NCBI GenBank assembly: GCA_946624065.1
Contig: CAMORT010000001.1
Location: 1 to 64,000, forward strand
Direction: 5' to 3'
Length of the DNA: 64,000 nt
DNA from: F23-D06 sp002392325
Lineage (GTDB): Bacteria; Bacteroidota; Bacteroidia; Bacteroidales; WCHB1-69
Shown here: piece after piece, positions 1 through 9,200 of the stretch
Position numbering within the stretch: the first letter of the stretch is position 1
How the letters are laid out: the number at the start of each line of letters is the position of its first letter
Made by a program: the position numbers and the translations under genes
Notes under the pieces: generated by a model
Databases searched by the model: none
What the model was told of the DNA's origin: nothing
What the model saw: only the letters and a program-made list of their open reading frames with translations

Positions 1-85
1 GGCGATTTACGATTACAATAATGAAGTTCGGATACGTTTGTCTTTGATTAAAACATTTATTCCAAAACCGAAGAAAGATGGGTGA
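1..85 (+). CDS. C-terminal end of an unidentified protein (truncated by window edge)
   Basis: The second forward frame is open from the window edge to a TGA at 83-85 and reads as 27 residues ending in a basic tail (IPKPKKDG). A hairpin that could be its terminator follows. The fragment is too short to identify. The frame choice rests only on openness and plausible composition, so this could be chance. Confidence 0.4.
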   Translation, partial: AIYDYNNEVRIRLSLIKTFIPKPKKDG

Positions 86-102
86 TGGTGGAGAGCGAAT
101 TC

Positions 103-145
103 GGGGATATGATTCTATAGCCGCTATCCCCATAATATTATTTTG
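103..145 (+). terminator. Possible terminator hairpin after the truncated gene
   Basis: GGGGATA at 103-109 pairs with TATCCCC at 125-131 around a 15-nt loop, followed by an AT-rich stretch with TTTT at 141-144. The T-run is interrupted, so termination is plausible but not certain. Confidence 0.4.
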
Positions 146-184
146 TATCATCCTTGCCAGAACGTGAGGAACCATTGTTCCCAA

Positions 185-254
185 CGTCTCACATTTCGCA
201 TCTCAAGTCTTAAGTCTCACGTCTCACGTCTCACGTCTTAAGTCTTAAGCCTCC
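185..254. repeat. Degenerate 7-bp tandem repeat tract
   Basis: Ten consecutive 7-bp units can be read in one register: CGTCTCA, CATTTCG, CATCTCA, AGTCTTA, AGTCTCA, CGTCTCA, CGTCTCA, CGTCTTA, AGTCTTA, AGCCTCC. Units vary by one or two bases with no register slip. The tract ends 25 bp before the promoter box of the glycosyltransferase gene. Related tracts occur at 6231, 32901, 51887 and 61554. Confidence 0.85.
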
Positions 255-278
255 CCATTACCCAATTCCTAAAAATTG

Positions 279-286
279 TATCTTTG
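279..286 (+). promoter_or_regulatory. Bacteroidota -7 promoter box (TATCTTTG)
   Basis: TATCTTTG fits the TAnnTTTG consensus and lies 23 bp before the ATG of the glycosyltransferase gene. No clear -33 TTG element was seen. Confidence 0.65.
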
Positions 287-309
287 CACTCCGAAATAAA
301 CTTGTCGAA

Positions 310-1473
310 ATGAAGATATTAGTGGTACTTTCGCGTTTCCCGTATCCCCTTGAAAAAGGGGACAAGTTGCGTGCGTACCACCAGATACGCTGTCTTGCGG
401 AGCACCACGATATATATTTGGCGGCCATGCATGACAAGCCGGTGTCGTCTGACGACCTTCAACAACTGAAACCGTTCTGCAAGGAGATTTTTATTCTGGG
501 AAACAACAATCTAAAACGCTGTTGGAACTTGGGCAGGGCCTTTTTCAAGGGCCTGCCTATCCAATGCGGTTTGTTCTACAATAAAAAGAATGCGCGGCAA
601 CTGGACGACATTGTCCGGCAGGTTCAACCCGACCACATCTACTGCCAGTTATTCCGTATGGCGGAGTATGTGAAAGATTTTTCTATACCTAAAACACTTG
701 ATTATCAAGATGTTTTTTCTAAAGGTCTGGCCCGTCGCGCGGAGAATGCCAAAGGACCGGTCAAGTGGTTCTTCAATATGGAGCATCGCCGGGTGGCCCG
801 CTATGAGAGCGAAATATTTGACCGTTTCGACCACAAAACCATTATCACCGCGGTGGATCGAGACCTGATTCCGCACCCGCACCGCGAAGAGATTGTGGTG
901 GTGCCCAATGGGGTGGAATTTGACAAATTTTCTTACCATGGAGAAGCAAAAGAGTATGATCTGATTTTTTCGGGCAATATGAATTACGCTCCCAATGTGG
1001 ATGCCGCTGAATATCTTGCGCGTGAGATTCTGCCCCCATTGCAGAGGATATTCCCGCACTTGCGACTGGTCCTTTGCGGAGCGAATCCCGCCCCCCGCGT
1101 GCGTGCCCTGGAGGATGAGCATGTGATCGTTACCGGCTGGGTGGACTCCATGGCGGAGTGGTATGCCAAGTCCAGAATTTTCATCGCGCCCATGCGCATG
1201 GGCACGGGACTGCAGAACAAACTCTTGGAGGCCATGTCCATGCAGTTGCCCTGTATCACCTCCCCGCTGGCCGCCAAACCTTTGATCGATGCGGATCTGC
1301 ATCACGCTGTGGTCTCATGCTCTACCACTGCTGCATTTTCGGAGGAGGTGGCAAAACTCTTGCAGGACGAACATCATTATCATCAATTGGCGGAAGCCGG
1401 TTTCCAATATGTTTGCCAATATTATGACTGGCATAATGCGGTTGAGGGTTTGGACAAACTTATTAATGGCTGA
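310..1473 (+). CDS. Glycosyltransferase, GT4 type (TIGR03087/stp1-like)
   Basis: A 387-residue GT-B fold glycosyltransferase. The N-terminus (LSRFPYPLEKGDKLRAYHQ, residues 8-26) is the acceptor-side signature of the sugar transferases linked to exopolysaccharide/PEP-CTERM loci. The hinge VPNGVEFDKF is at 198-207. The donor-side region has MGTGLQNKLLEAMSMQLP at about 297-314, where the conserved Glu of GT4 enzymes normally contacts the nucleotide-sugar. It probably transfers a sugar from a nucleotide donor to a cell-surface glycan on the cytoplasmic face of the inner membrane; donor and acceptor cannot be read from the sequence. It stands alone: it has its own promoter box, and rho follows 150 bp later with another promoter. 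No polysaccharide cluster is visible next to it, although the window edge hides the upstream side. Confidence 0.85.
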   Translation: MKILVVLSRFPYPLEKGDKLRAYHQIRCLAEHHDIYLAAMHDKPVSSDDLQQLKPFCKEIFILGNNNLKRCWNLGRAFFKGLPIQCGLFYNKKNARQLDDIVRQVQPDHIYCQLFRMAEYVKDFSIPKTLDYQDVFSKGLARRAENAKGPVKWFFNMEHRRVARYESEIFDRFDHKTIITAVDRDLIPHPHREEIVVVPNGVEFDKFSYHGEAKEYDLIFSGNMNYAPNVDAAEYLAREILPPLQRIFPHLRLVLCGANPAPRVRALEDEHVIVTGWVDSMAEWYAKSRIFIAPMRMGTGLQNKLLEAMSMQLPCITSPLAAKPLIDADLHHAVVSCSTTAAFSEEVAKLLQDEHHYHQLAEAGFQYVCQYYDWHNAVEGLDKLING

Positions 1474-1518
1474 TTTTCAATATTTTCCGCAGTGAGTGGT
1501 GGAATAAAGAAAAAAATG

Positions 1519-1526
1519 TATTTTTG
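1519..1526 (+). promoter_or_regulatory. Promoter box for rho (TATTTTTG)
   Basis: TATTTTTG fits TAnnTTTG. It lies 96 bp before the rho ATG, which implies a 5' leader of roughly 85-90 nt, unusually long for this window. Rho genes are often autoregulated through their leaders; here that is inference. Confidence 0.65.
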
Positions 1527-1622
1527 CACGTCTTATTTAGAGAAGGCACAGCCATTATTCTTCCCCGGCTGAAAAGCTTTTTCGTTATGTATAAGAAATC
1601 CCACTACAAAATACTTACATAA

Positions 1623-3401
1623 ATGACAGAGTCACTAGAAAATAGACCTAAGAGAAAAAGAATTAGTACTGCCAAACCTATTCCTGCAGGATCCTCTAAT
1701 CAGAAAAAAATCACAGAAAAAGTTGTTCTTCCCGAAAAAAAACCGGTGGTTTTCATAAAAGAGAAAGCCAATGTCGAGAATGAGAATGAAGCATCCGTCG
1801 AAAAAACCGTGGATGTGGAACCGGTTATGATGGCCAATCCATTGCCTTCGGAAGAAAAACCCAAGCGCACACGCAAGCGTGCGGAGAAGAAAGAGGATAA
1901 GCCCGTTGAGGAAGCGATTCCAGTTTCAGTGGAAATGAACGAGACCATTGCGGATACTACGGTTCCTGGGAAGCAAAGTGGAGAAGAGGATGCGCCTGTG
2001 CAAAAGCGCCGTGGCCGTCCTAAAAAGAATTCAGACCCCGTGCCTGAAGAAAATCCCGCAGTGGCTGAGGTTAAGACGGAAGAACCGAAACCGGAAACAC
2101 CTGCTGCAGAGAAGGTTAAGTCCAAGAAAAACAAGAAAAAAGATTCTGGTCAGAACCAGAACAACGATCATAAAAAAGAGAACCAATCGCATCCTGCTAA
2201 AGAATCGGCTCCGGCGCCTGCTGAAAAGACACCGGAGGAAAAATTCCTTGAGGAACAGATGTCCATCTTGGCCAACTCCCAATACGACGGGGCGGTTTTG
2301 GCAGAAGGTGTGTTGGAAATCACCAGTGACAATTGCGGATTCCTCCGCTCCTCCGATTACAACTACCTGACATCTCCGGATGATATTTATGTGTCCATGT
2401 CGCAAATCAAACTTTTCGGTTTGAAGAACGGGGACACCATTTATGGTTATATCCGTCCTCCGAAAGCGGGTGAGAAGTATTTCCCGCTGACGAAAGTGGA
2501 GAAAATCAACGGATGCAATCCTGAGGATATCCGCGACCGTATTCCATTTGATTATCTTACCCCGATGTTTCCGGATGAGAAAATCAACCTTACGGGTCAT
2601 CCTGGTTGCAATCTTTCCACGCGTGTGATTGACCTTTTTGCCCCCATCGGAAAGGGTCAGCGCGGTTTGATTGTGGCGCAGCCCAAAACCGGTAAAACCG
2701 TGTTGTTGAAGGATGTGGCCAACGCCATCGCATACAACCACCCTGAAATCTATCTGATTGTGTTGCTGATAGATGAGCGTCCGGAAGAAGTTACCGATAT
2801 GCAGCGCAGTGTGAATGCGGAGGTTATCTCATCCACCTTTGACGAGCCCGCTGAACGTCATGTGAAAATCGCCAATATGGTGCTGGAAAAAGCCAAGCGC
2901 ATGGTGGAGTGCGGACATGATGTCTGCATTCTGCTCGACTCCATCACCCGTCTGGCGCGCGCTTTCAATACCATTGCCCCGGCATCCGGCAAGGTGCTGT
3001 CCGGTGGTGTGGAAGCCAACGCCCTGCAAAAACCCAAGCGTTTCTTCGGCGCGGCCCGAAATGTGGAGAACGGCGGCTCGCTCACCATCATTTCCACTGC
3101 TTTGATTGACACCGGTTCCCGTATGGATGAGGTGATTTTCGAGGAATTCAAGGGCACTGGCAATATGGAACTGCAACTCGATCGCAAGTTGTCCAACAAG
3201 CGCATCTATCCCGCGGTCGATCTCGTGGCATCCAGTACGCGCCGCGACGACCTGCTGCAGTCACCCGCCACTTTGCAGAAAGTGTGGATCCTGCGCAACC
3301 ATATCGCCGACATGACCACCATTGAAGCCATGACCTTCATCAAGGAAAATATGGAAGACACCAAAGATAACGAGGAGTTTTTGAGGGCTATGAACAGCTA
3401 A
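1623..3401 (+). CDS. rho: Transcription termination factor Rho with long disordered N-terminal extension
   Basis: A 592-residue Rho, against about 420 in E. coli. Residues 1 to about 205 are a low-complexity tail rich in Lys, Glu, Pro and Asn, including KRTRKRAEKK (81-90) and an AT-hook-like RRGRPKK (129-135). The RNA-binding cold-shock-like domain follows (GVLEITSDNCGFLRS, about 230), then the RecA-type ATPase with Walker A QPKTGKT near residue 355 and LLIDERPEEVTDM. The hexamer loads on untranslated RNA and releases RNA polymerase. Bacteroides Rho is known to carry an intrinsically disordered insertion linked to phase separation; whether this tail behaves likewise is inference. The ATG at 1623 is supported by the upstream promoter and the continuous charged tail. 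Confidence 0.97.
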   Translation: MTESLENRPKRKRISTAKPIPAGSSNQKKITEKVVLPEKKPVVFIKEKANVENENEASVEKTVDVEPVMMANPLPSEEKPKRTRKRAEKKEDKPVEEAIPVSVEMNETIADTTVPGKQSGEEDAPVQKRRGRPKKNSDPVPEENPAVAEVKTEEPKPETPAAEKVKSKKNKKKDSGQNQNNDHKKENQSHPAKESAPAPAEKTPEEKFLEEQMSILANSQYDGAVLAEGVLEITSDNCGFLRSSDYNYLTSPDDIYVSMSQIKLFGLKNGDTIYGYIRPPKAGEKYFPLTKVEKINGCNPEDIRDRIPFDYLTPMFPDEKINLTGHPGCNLSTRVIDLFAPIGKGQRGLIVAQPKTGKTVLLKDVANAIAYNHPEIYLIVLLIDERPEEVTDMQRSVNAEVISSTFDEPAERHVKIANMVLEKAKRMVECGHDVCILLDSITRLARAFNTIAPASGKVLSGGVEANALQKPKRFFGAARNVENGGSLTIISTALIDTGSRMDEVIFEEFKGTGNMELQLDRKLSNKRIYPAVDLVASSTRRDDLLQSPATLQKVWILRNHIADMTTIEAMTFIKENMEDTKDNEEFLRAMNS

Positions 3402-3447
3402 TCGACGGACTTCCCACCCAAACCACCAAACCATTAACCCATCTTCT

Positions 3448-4734
3448 ATGAAACGAATTCTTGTTCTTCTCCTTGTGGCTGTTGCTGTGGTCGGTATCAC
3501 CGCTAACTGCAACAAGGTCAATGCTCTCCGAAACAAGCACAATCGATTTGACGGTGTCCCCGTGGAAGTGGATACCATCTCCAAATTCAGTCAGGAGTTG
3601 GGACATTTCATCGACAGTATTTGTCCTACGCTCAATGGCACCTTGATTATAGCACGCCACGACACAATTTTAGTGGAGCGCGCCATGGGTTATTTGCAAT
3701 TGTTCCGCGAGGCCACAGGATATGATACCATTACTTACGAGCAACTTGGCGGTTTGAGGAAACAAGATGTGAACAAAGTGACAATGGAGAGTCTATTCGA
3801 CCTTGCTTCGGTGTCCAAACAGTTTACAGCAGCAGCGATTCTGAAACTTTGCTCCGAAGGGAAACTGAAACTTACTGACTCGCTTTGCAAATTCTACCCG
3901 AATATTCCTTATAAAAATGTGACGATCAGACAGTTGCTGAATCATACCTCCGGTATTCCAGAGTATTTCAATTTTGATTTCAAACTGTACGATACTACCT
4001 TTTTCATTGATAATGCGCAACTTATCCGGGTGTTGGAAAAACAACGCTTCCCGCGTATGTTCGTCCGTGGCACCCAATTCAAGTATGTCAACACCAACTA
4101 TGCGATTTTAGCCGACATTGTGGAGAAAGTTTCCGGATACCCGTTTGAGTATTATGTGCGCACCAACCTGTGGGAACCGGCAGGCATGAAGAACACTCGC
4201 TTCTTCACAGAGATTGTGGGCATTGCCCCGGTGGATGCTCTTCAGCATGCTCCTGCAGAAAAGGGTCAGGAGTATGTGATAGCCTATCCTATGGAGGGCA
4301 TGTCGAAGGTGCCCGTGGCGCGTGGCCATTGGAGAAGCGGGGCTTTGGCTCAATATGACCGCCTGAACGGCATTCTTGGTGACAAGGGCATATATGCCAG
4401 CGCGGAAGATATGATTAAATGGACCAATGCGTATTACATTGAACATAAGATTATTCCAGAAGAATGGGTGAAAAAAGCCATCCAATATCAGAACAAGCTC
4501 AATAATGGCACTCAACCGGCAGAAGGATACGGCTATGGCGTACGCATGGAAGAAAAGGAAGAAAGCGGATTTGTGGTCTTTCATGGCGGCTTATGGGATG
4601 GATTTCACAATGTATGGCTTTACCGCCCCTCCGATGGTCTGCAAATCGTCTTTCTCAGCAATTTCTACAACCGTTCCCACACGGGAAAATGTGACCTGAT
4701 ATTGAATTACGTAGATAGTCTCTCCCATCGCTAA
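3448..4734 (+). CDS. Exported serine hydrolase, beta-lactamase/AmpC fold (S12-like)
   Basis: A 428-residue protein with an N-terminal hydrophobic export signal (residues 1-20, then Cys21; the lipobox is not canonical). The SxxK catalytic motif is SVSK at 121-124 in the context DLASVSKQFTAAAIL, and the YxN-type motif is KYVNTNYAIL near residue 210. The third motif is probably HGGLWDGF near residue 380 (HxG). The family includes D-alanyl-D-alanine carboxypeptidases, esterases and penicillin-binding-protein homologues in the periplasm; the substrate here is unknown. It starts 46 bp after rho and ends 8 bp before the histidinol phosphatase gene, so the three may be co-transcribed. No promoter box was seen in the rho-hydrolase gap. 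Confidence 0.85.
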   Translation: MKRILVLLLVAVAVVGITANCNKVNALRNKHNRFDGVPVEVDTISKFSQELGHFIDSICPTLNGTLIIARHDTILVERAMGYLQLFREATGYDTITYEQLGGLRKQDVNKVTMESLFDLASVSKQFTAAAILKLCSEGKLKLTDSLCKFYPNIPYKNVTIRQLLNHTSGIPEYFNFDFKLYDTTFFIDNAQLIRVLEKQRFPRMFVRGTQFKYVNTNYAILADIVEKVSGYPFEYYVRTNLWEPAGMKNTRFFTEIVGIAPVDALQHAPAEKGQEYVIAYPMEGMSKVPVARGHWRSGALAQYDRLNGILGDKGIYASAEDMIKWTNAYYIEHKIIPEEWVKKAIQYQNKLNNGTQPAEGYGYGVRMEEKEESGFVVFHGGLWDGFHNVWLYRPSDGLQIVFLSNFYNRSHTGKCDLILNYVDSLSHR

Positions 4735-4742
4735 ACAACTAT

Positions 4743-5570
4743 ATGAAAGCCAATTACCACACTCACTGCACCTATTGCGACGGCAAAGATCCATTGTCAG
4801 CATTTGTGGCCGCCGCCGAAAATCTTCATTTCAATCAATTGGGATTCTCTTCCCATGCCCCTGTGCCTTTTGAAAATGATTTCGGCATTCAGGAAGACCA
4901 GATTCCCAACTATTGTCAGGAAATCGACAATCTGCAAACCCAGACGAATGTCTGCCTTTTGAAAGCGCTGGAGTGTGATTTTATTCCCGGCATGTCCACG
5001 CCCTTTCAACAATTCAAAGATACCTACAATCTGGATTACATCATCGGCGGAGTGCATCTTGTAAGGCCACAAAACAGCGAAAAACTCTGGTTTATTGATG
5101 GTTCCAAACGGGAGATTTATGACGATGGATTGTTCCAATTATTCAATGGTAACATAAAACAGGCCGTTACCACATTCTGGGAGCAAACTTTCGAAATGTT
5201 AGAAACCCAGCGCATGGATATCATTGCCCATGTCGATAAAATCAAAATGCACAACCAGCATCGTTTCTTCCAAGAGGATGAAAGTTGGTATAAAATATTG
5301 GCTGACAAAGCATTGCAATTAATCCGCCAATATGATGTGGTGATGGAGATTAACACGCGCGGATTGTACAAGAAGCGCTGCGACGCTTTTTATCCGTCCA
5401 CGGAAATTTTGCAGAAGGCACGCAAGTTGGATATTCCGGTGGTCATCAGCACGGATGCGCACAAAGCGGAGGAATTGGGATGGTTTGCCGCCGAAGCGGA
5501 ACAGGAATTGCAACGCTGCGGTTATGGCAATGTTGTGCACTTTGACAAAGAAAAAGGGTGCTTCCGCTAA
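4743..5570 (+). CDS. hisK: PHP-family histidinol-phosphatase (HisK type)
   Basis: A 275-residue PHP-domain phosphatase. It has the N-terminal metal-binding HTH (residues 6-8, NYHTHCTYCDG), GGVHL near 100, IAHVDKIKMH near 160 and ISTDAHKAEELG near 235, which together supply the His and Asp ligands of a trinuclear metal centre. Family members hydrolyse L-histidinol phosphate to histidinol in histidine synthesis. No other his gene is in the window, so the substrate assignment rests on family alone. The stop overlaps by 4 bp the end of the convergent bifunctional-nuclease-domain gene, so the two messages overlap tail to tail. Confidence 0.8.
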   Translation: MKANYHTHCTYCDGKDPLSAFVAAAENLHFNQLGFSSHAPVPFENDFGIQEDQIPNYCQEIDNLQTQTNVCLLKALECDFIPGMSTPFQQFKDTYNLDYIIGGVHLVRPQNSEKLWFIDGSKREIYDDGLFQLFNGNIKQAVTTFWEQTFEMLETQRMDIIAHVDKIKMHNQHRFFQEDESWYKILADKALQLIRQYDVVMEINTRGLYKKRCDAFYPSTEILQKARKLDIPVVISTDAHKAEELGWFAAEAEQELQRCGYGNVVHFDKEKGCFR

Positions 5571-6184
5571 ATGTTTTTTCTCCGATTTAACTCCTCTTGT
5601 ATTTTCGAGGCCAACTCATAATCCTCACTCTCCACAGCGCCATCCAGCAATGTGTTTAGTTCGGATGTGCTCATTTCCAGCAATTTCTGTTCAATATACG
5701 CATCCGGTCGAATCTCTTGGGTTTCAGATAGGGTAGCGGTTGGGTTATAGGGTTCCTCAGGTTCGTCTATAACATTATCAACCAAACAATTGTCATTGAA
5801 AATCGCAGCGTCAATGTAAAAAGGGGCTTCCTCTTTCAATGCCAAAGCGATGGCGTCGGAAGGGCGGGCGTCCAGGGTGAAAACCGTATTGTCCGCGCGC
5901 ATCATCTGCATATCGGCAAAATAGACGCCATTGTCATAATGGACGATGTCAACCTCCACTAACTGGCATCCGAACTGCTCGGAAAGCGACACAAACAACT
6001 CGTGCGTCAGCGGCCGTTTTGTGGGCGACTGGTTCAGTTCCACCAATATGGCGCGCGCCTCGCTCATGCCAATGATAATAGGGATATAGCGATCGCCGTC
6101 CTTCTCCTTTAAAATGAGGGAAAAGGCCTCCGACGGTTGTGCCGCCGCATGAATGTCCGCTACTACCAGTTCGATTTTGGACAT
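5567..6184 (-). CDS. Bifunctional nuclease domain (DUF151) protein with C-terminal UVR motif
   Basis: A 205-residue cytosolic protein. The N-terminal DUF151 domain (about residues 1-130) shows the family signatures FSLILKEKDGDRYIPIIIG, RPLTHELF and DARPSDAIALALK. The last 35 residues (LNTLLDGAVESEDYELASKIQEELNRRK) match the UVR helical motif found in UvrB, UvrC and McsA. The DUF151 plus UVR layout is common in Bacteroidota. Some members have reported DNase/RNase activity, but the physiological role is unclear. It lies 66 bp downstream of purL on the same strand; the gap holds a 9-bp/7-bp repeat tract and no promoter box, so it may be transcribed from purL. Confidence 0.88.
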   Translation of the reverse strand: MSKIELVVADIHAAAQPSEAFSLILKEKDGDRYIPIIIGMSEARAILVELNQSPTKRPLTHELFVSLSEQFGCQLVEVDIVHYDNGVYFADMQMMRADNTVFTLDARPSDAIALALKEEAPFYIDAAIFNDNCLVDNVIDEPEEPYNPTATLSETQEIRPDAYIEQKLLEMSTSELNTLLDGAVESEDYELASKIQEELNRRKNI

Positions 6185-6190
6185 GATTAT

Positions 6191-6258
6191 AGGTGAATTG
6201 GGTAAAAGGGGTAAATGGGGTGAAAGTGAATAACTATTATCTCTTAACTATTAACTCC
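6191..6258. repeat. Degenerate 9-bp then 7-bp tandem tract between purL and DUF151 gene
   Basis: Four 9-bp units in exact register (AGGTGAATT, GGGTAAAAG, GGGTAAATG, GGGTGAAAG; 6191-6226) are followed by four 7-bp units (TAACTAT, TATCTCT, TAACTAT, TAACTCC; 6231-6258). The last 7-bp unit covers the purL stop codon (TAA on the minus strand at 6251-6253) and the preceding Ser codon. The 9-bp unit recurs at 32836, 44942 and 61632. Confidence 0.8.
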
Positions 6259-9200
6259 GAAAGTATTCTACTGCATTTTTAAAGATATCCTGAAACTTGT
6301 CGCCGTCGATATTTTTATACAGATTCTCGCCTTTGCGCTCGCTGTGTCCCATTTTTCCCAGAATCAAACCATCCTGTGAAACGATACCTTCAATGGCGTA
6401 GAATGAGCCGTTGGGGTTGTCTGAAGGATTCATGCTCACATTGCCCGCTTCGTCGCAATACTGGAAGGCCACTTGCCCGTTTTCAAACAGTTGGCGGGCC
6501 AATTCTTTGTTCACGACAAACTTGCCTTCCCCATGGCTGACCGCAATGCTGTGCACATCGCCCACTTGAAAAGAGGTGAGCCACGGCGATGCCACGGTGG
6601 AGATGCGTGTGCGCACGATTCTTGAGATGTGGCGGTTGATGTTGTTGCGGTACAGCGTCGGTGATTCGGGCGTGATGTCACCTAACCGTCCAAACGGCAG
6701 CAAACCGGACTTGATCAAGGCCTGGAATCCGTTACAGATGCCCAGCACAAGCCCTTTGCGGGCCAACAAATCGTTCACGGCTGCCTTCACTTGGGCGTTG
6801 TTGAGCACGGTGGCGATAAACTTACCGCTGCCGTCGGGTTCGTCGCCGGAGCTGAAACCGCCGCTCAAAGCCAAAATCTGGGATTCGCGGATGGCAGCTG
6901 CCAACTCATTGAGAGAATCGTTGATTTCTTTCTCATTCAGGTTGCGGAATACGAAAATGCGTGCTTCGGCGCCAGCATCCTCGAAGGCCTTGGCTGTGTC
7001 GTAATCGCAGTTAGTACCCGGAAATACCGGAAGGATAACCTTGGGTTTGGCCACTTTCACGGGACACTTGCCCACGGGCTGGCACTTGCTGTTGGCGGTA
7101 AACTCGGCGCCTGTGCTTGCAGTTTCGTTGTCGGCCATGTCGGGGTACAAGTTGAAATAAACGCCACGCCATGCGGCCAGACATGCGTCTTTATCCAGTT
7201 TTTCACCATTAATCACAAAATCATCAGCCACACGGCCCAACTCTATCGCAAAATCAGCGTCCAACTTAACCTTGGATTCCACCACGAAACTGCCATATCC
7301 ATAGTCAAACAGATTCAAATCCGTCTGCACATCAAAACCGAGATTGTTGCCAAAACTCATCTTGGCCAACGCTTCCGCAATACCACCATATTGCAGCGTG
7401 AACGCCGAAACAATGTTGCCGTTCAATGTGTTTTCGTGAACATAATCAAACACTTTCCGGGTGCGCTCAATGTTGGGCAGGCAGTTTTCTATCTTGTTCT
7501 GAATGAAATAAATATAATTTCCTTTTTCTTTGAATTCCGGAGAAATGATATTCTTTGCGTTTTCAGTCGTGATGTTGAACGAGACAAATGTAGGTGGCAC
7601 ATTGAGGTTTTTGAATGTGCCGCTCATAGAGTCCTTGCCACCTAATGCGGCCAGTCTGAATTGCTTGAGCATCCAGATGCAGCCGAGCATGGCGGCGCAG
7701 GGCTTGCCCCAGCGGTTCGGGTCGTGCCCCATCTTCTCGAAATACTCCTGGAAGGTGAAACGGAGTTTCCGATAATCAGCACCGGTGGCCACCACTTTGG
7801 ACATGGATTCCAGAATGGCGAACACGGCGGCGTGGAATGGGGATCGCATGGCGATGTAGGGGTTGTAGCCAAAGGCCATCACGCTGGCCGTGTTGGTATG
7901 GCCGTGCAGCACAGGGAGTTTCTGCACCGATGCCTGCGTTTCCGTCAGTTGGCGTTTTCCTCCGAAGGGCATCAGCACCGTAGTGGCGCCGATAGTGGCA
8001 TCAAACATCTCTATCAAGCCTTTCTGCGAAGCGACATTGGGATTGGTGAGGCAATTGACCATCTTCTCCTGCATTGTCTTGCCTGCCACCGGTTGTGCTT
8101 CCAGCACATTGTCGGGGATGGAATTCACGATTGCCTCGGTCTTCTGGCGCACGCCGTTGGTGTTGATGAAGTCGCGACTGAGATCGACAATCGTCTTGCC
8201 GCGCCAAGTCATCGTCAGGCGGTTGTTGTCGGTCACATGGGCAATGATATTGGCTTCAATGTTCTCTTGTCGGCAATACTCGAAGAAGGTTTCCACATCG
8301 TTTTTGTCCACCACCACACTCATGCGCTCCTGCGATTCGCTGATGGCCACTTCCGTGCCGTTAAGTCCTTTATATTTGGTTCTTACGGAGTCAAGATTTA
8401 TTTCAAGACCATCGGCCAACTCACCGATGGCGACGCTCACGCCGCCGGCACCGAAATCGTTGGATTTCTTAACCAATCGAGTGACTTCGGGGCGACGGAA
8501 GAGGTGTTGTATCTTGCGTTCTTCGGGGGCGTTGCCCTTCTGCACTTCGGCGGCGCAGGTGTCGAGCGATTTTTCGTTATGCTCCTTGGAGGCTCCCGTG
8601 GCCCCTCCGATTCCGTCGCGGCCAGTGCGTCCGCCAAACATGATGATGACATCTCCCGGAGCCGGGCGCTCGCGGCGCACATGGTCCACCGGAGCGGCAC
8701 CCACAACGGCGCCAATTTCCAACCGCTTGGCCCGATAATCGTCGTGATAAATCTCGCGTACATGCGTGGTGGCCAAACCGATCTGGTTGCCATACGAAGA
8801 GTATCCGGCAGCGGCGCTCTTGGAAATCACCGACTGCGGCAGCTTGCCCTCCATGGTTTCGCTCATCGGGGCATTGATATTGCCAGCACCCGTCACGCGC
8901 AAGGCTTGGTACACATAGCTGCGCCCGCTCAACGGGTCGCGGATGGCACCACCCACGCAGGTGGCGGCACCGCCAAACGGTTCTATCTCCGTAGGATGGT
9001 TGTGCGTCTCGTTCTTGAACATCAGCAACCACGGCTCCAGTTTGCCGTCCACATCCACCTTGATATGAATGCTGCAGGCATTGTTTTCCTCCGACACCTC
9101 CATGTCTTCCAAATTGCCCGCTTTACGCTCGTATTTGCCATTGATGCAGGCCATATCCATCAGTGTTTGCGGCTTCTCACGGTCGCCATAGACCTCTTTC

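Noticed and set aside
185..254. CRISPR array or direct-repeat cluster
   Set aside because: Units are 7 bp with no spacers, and no cas genes are in the window.
3413..3446. Another 7-bp tract (CCCAAAC, CACCAAA, CCATTAA) before the serine hydrolase
   Set aside because: Register slips between 7 and 8 bp and there are few units, so it is not distinguishable from chance.
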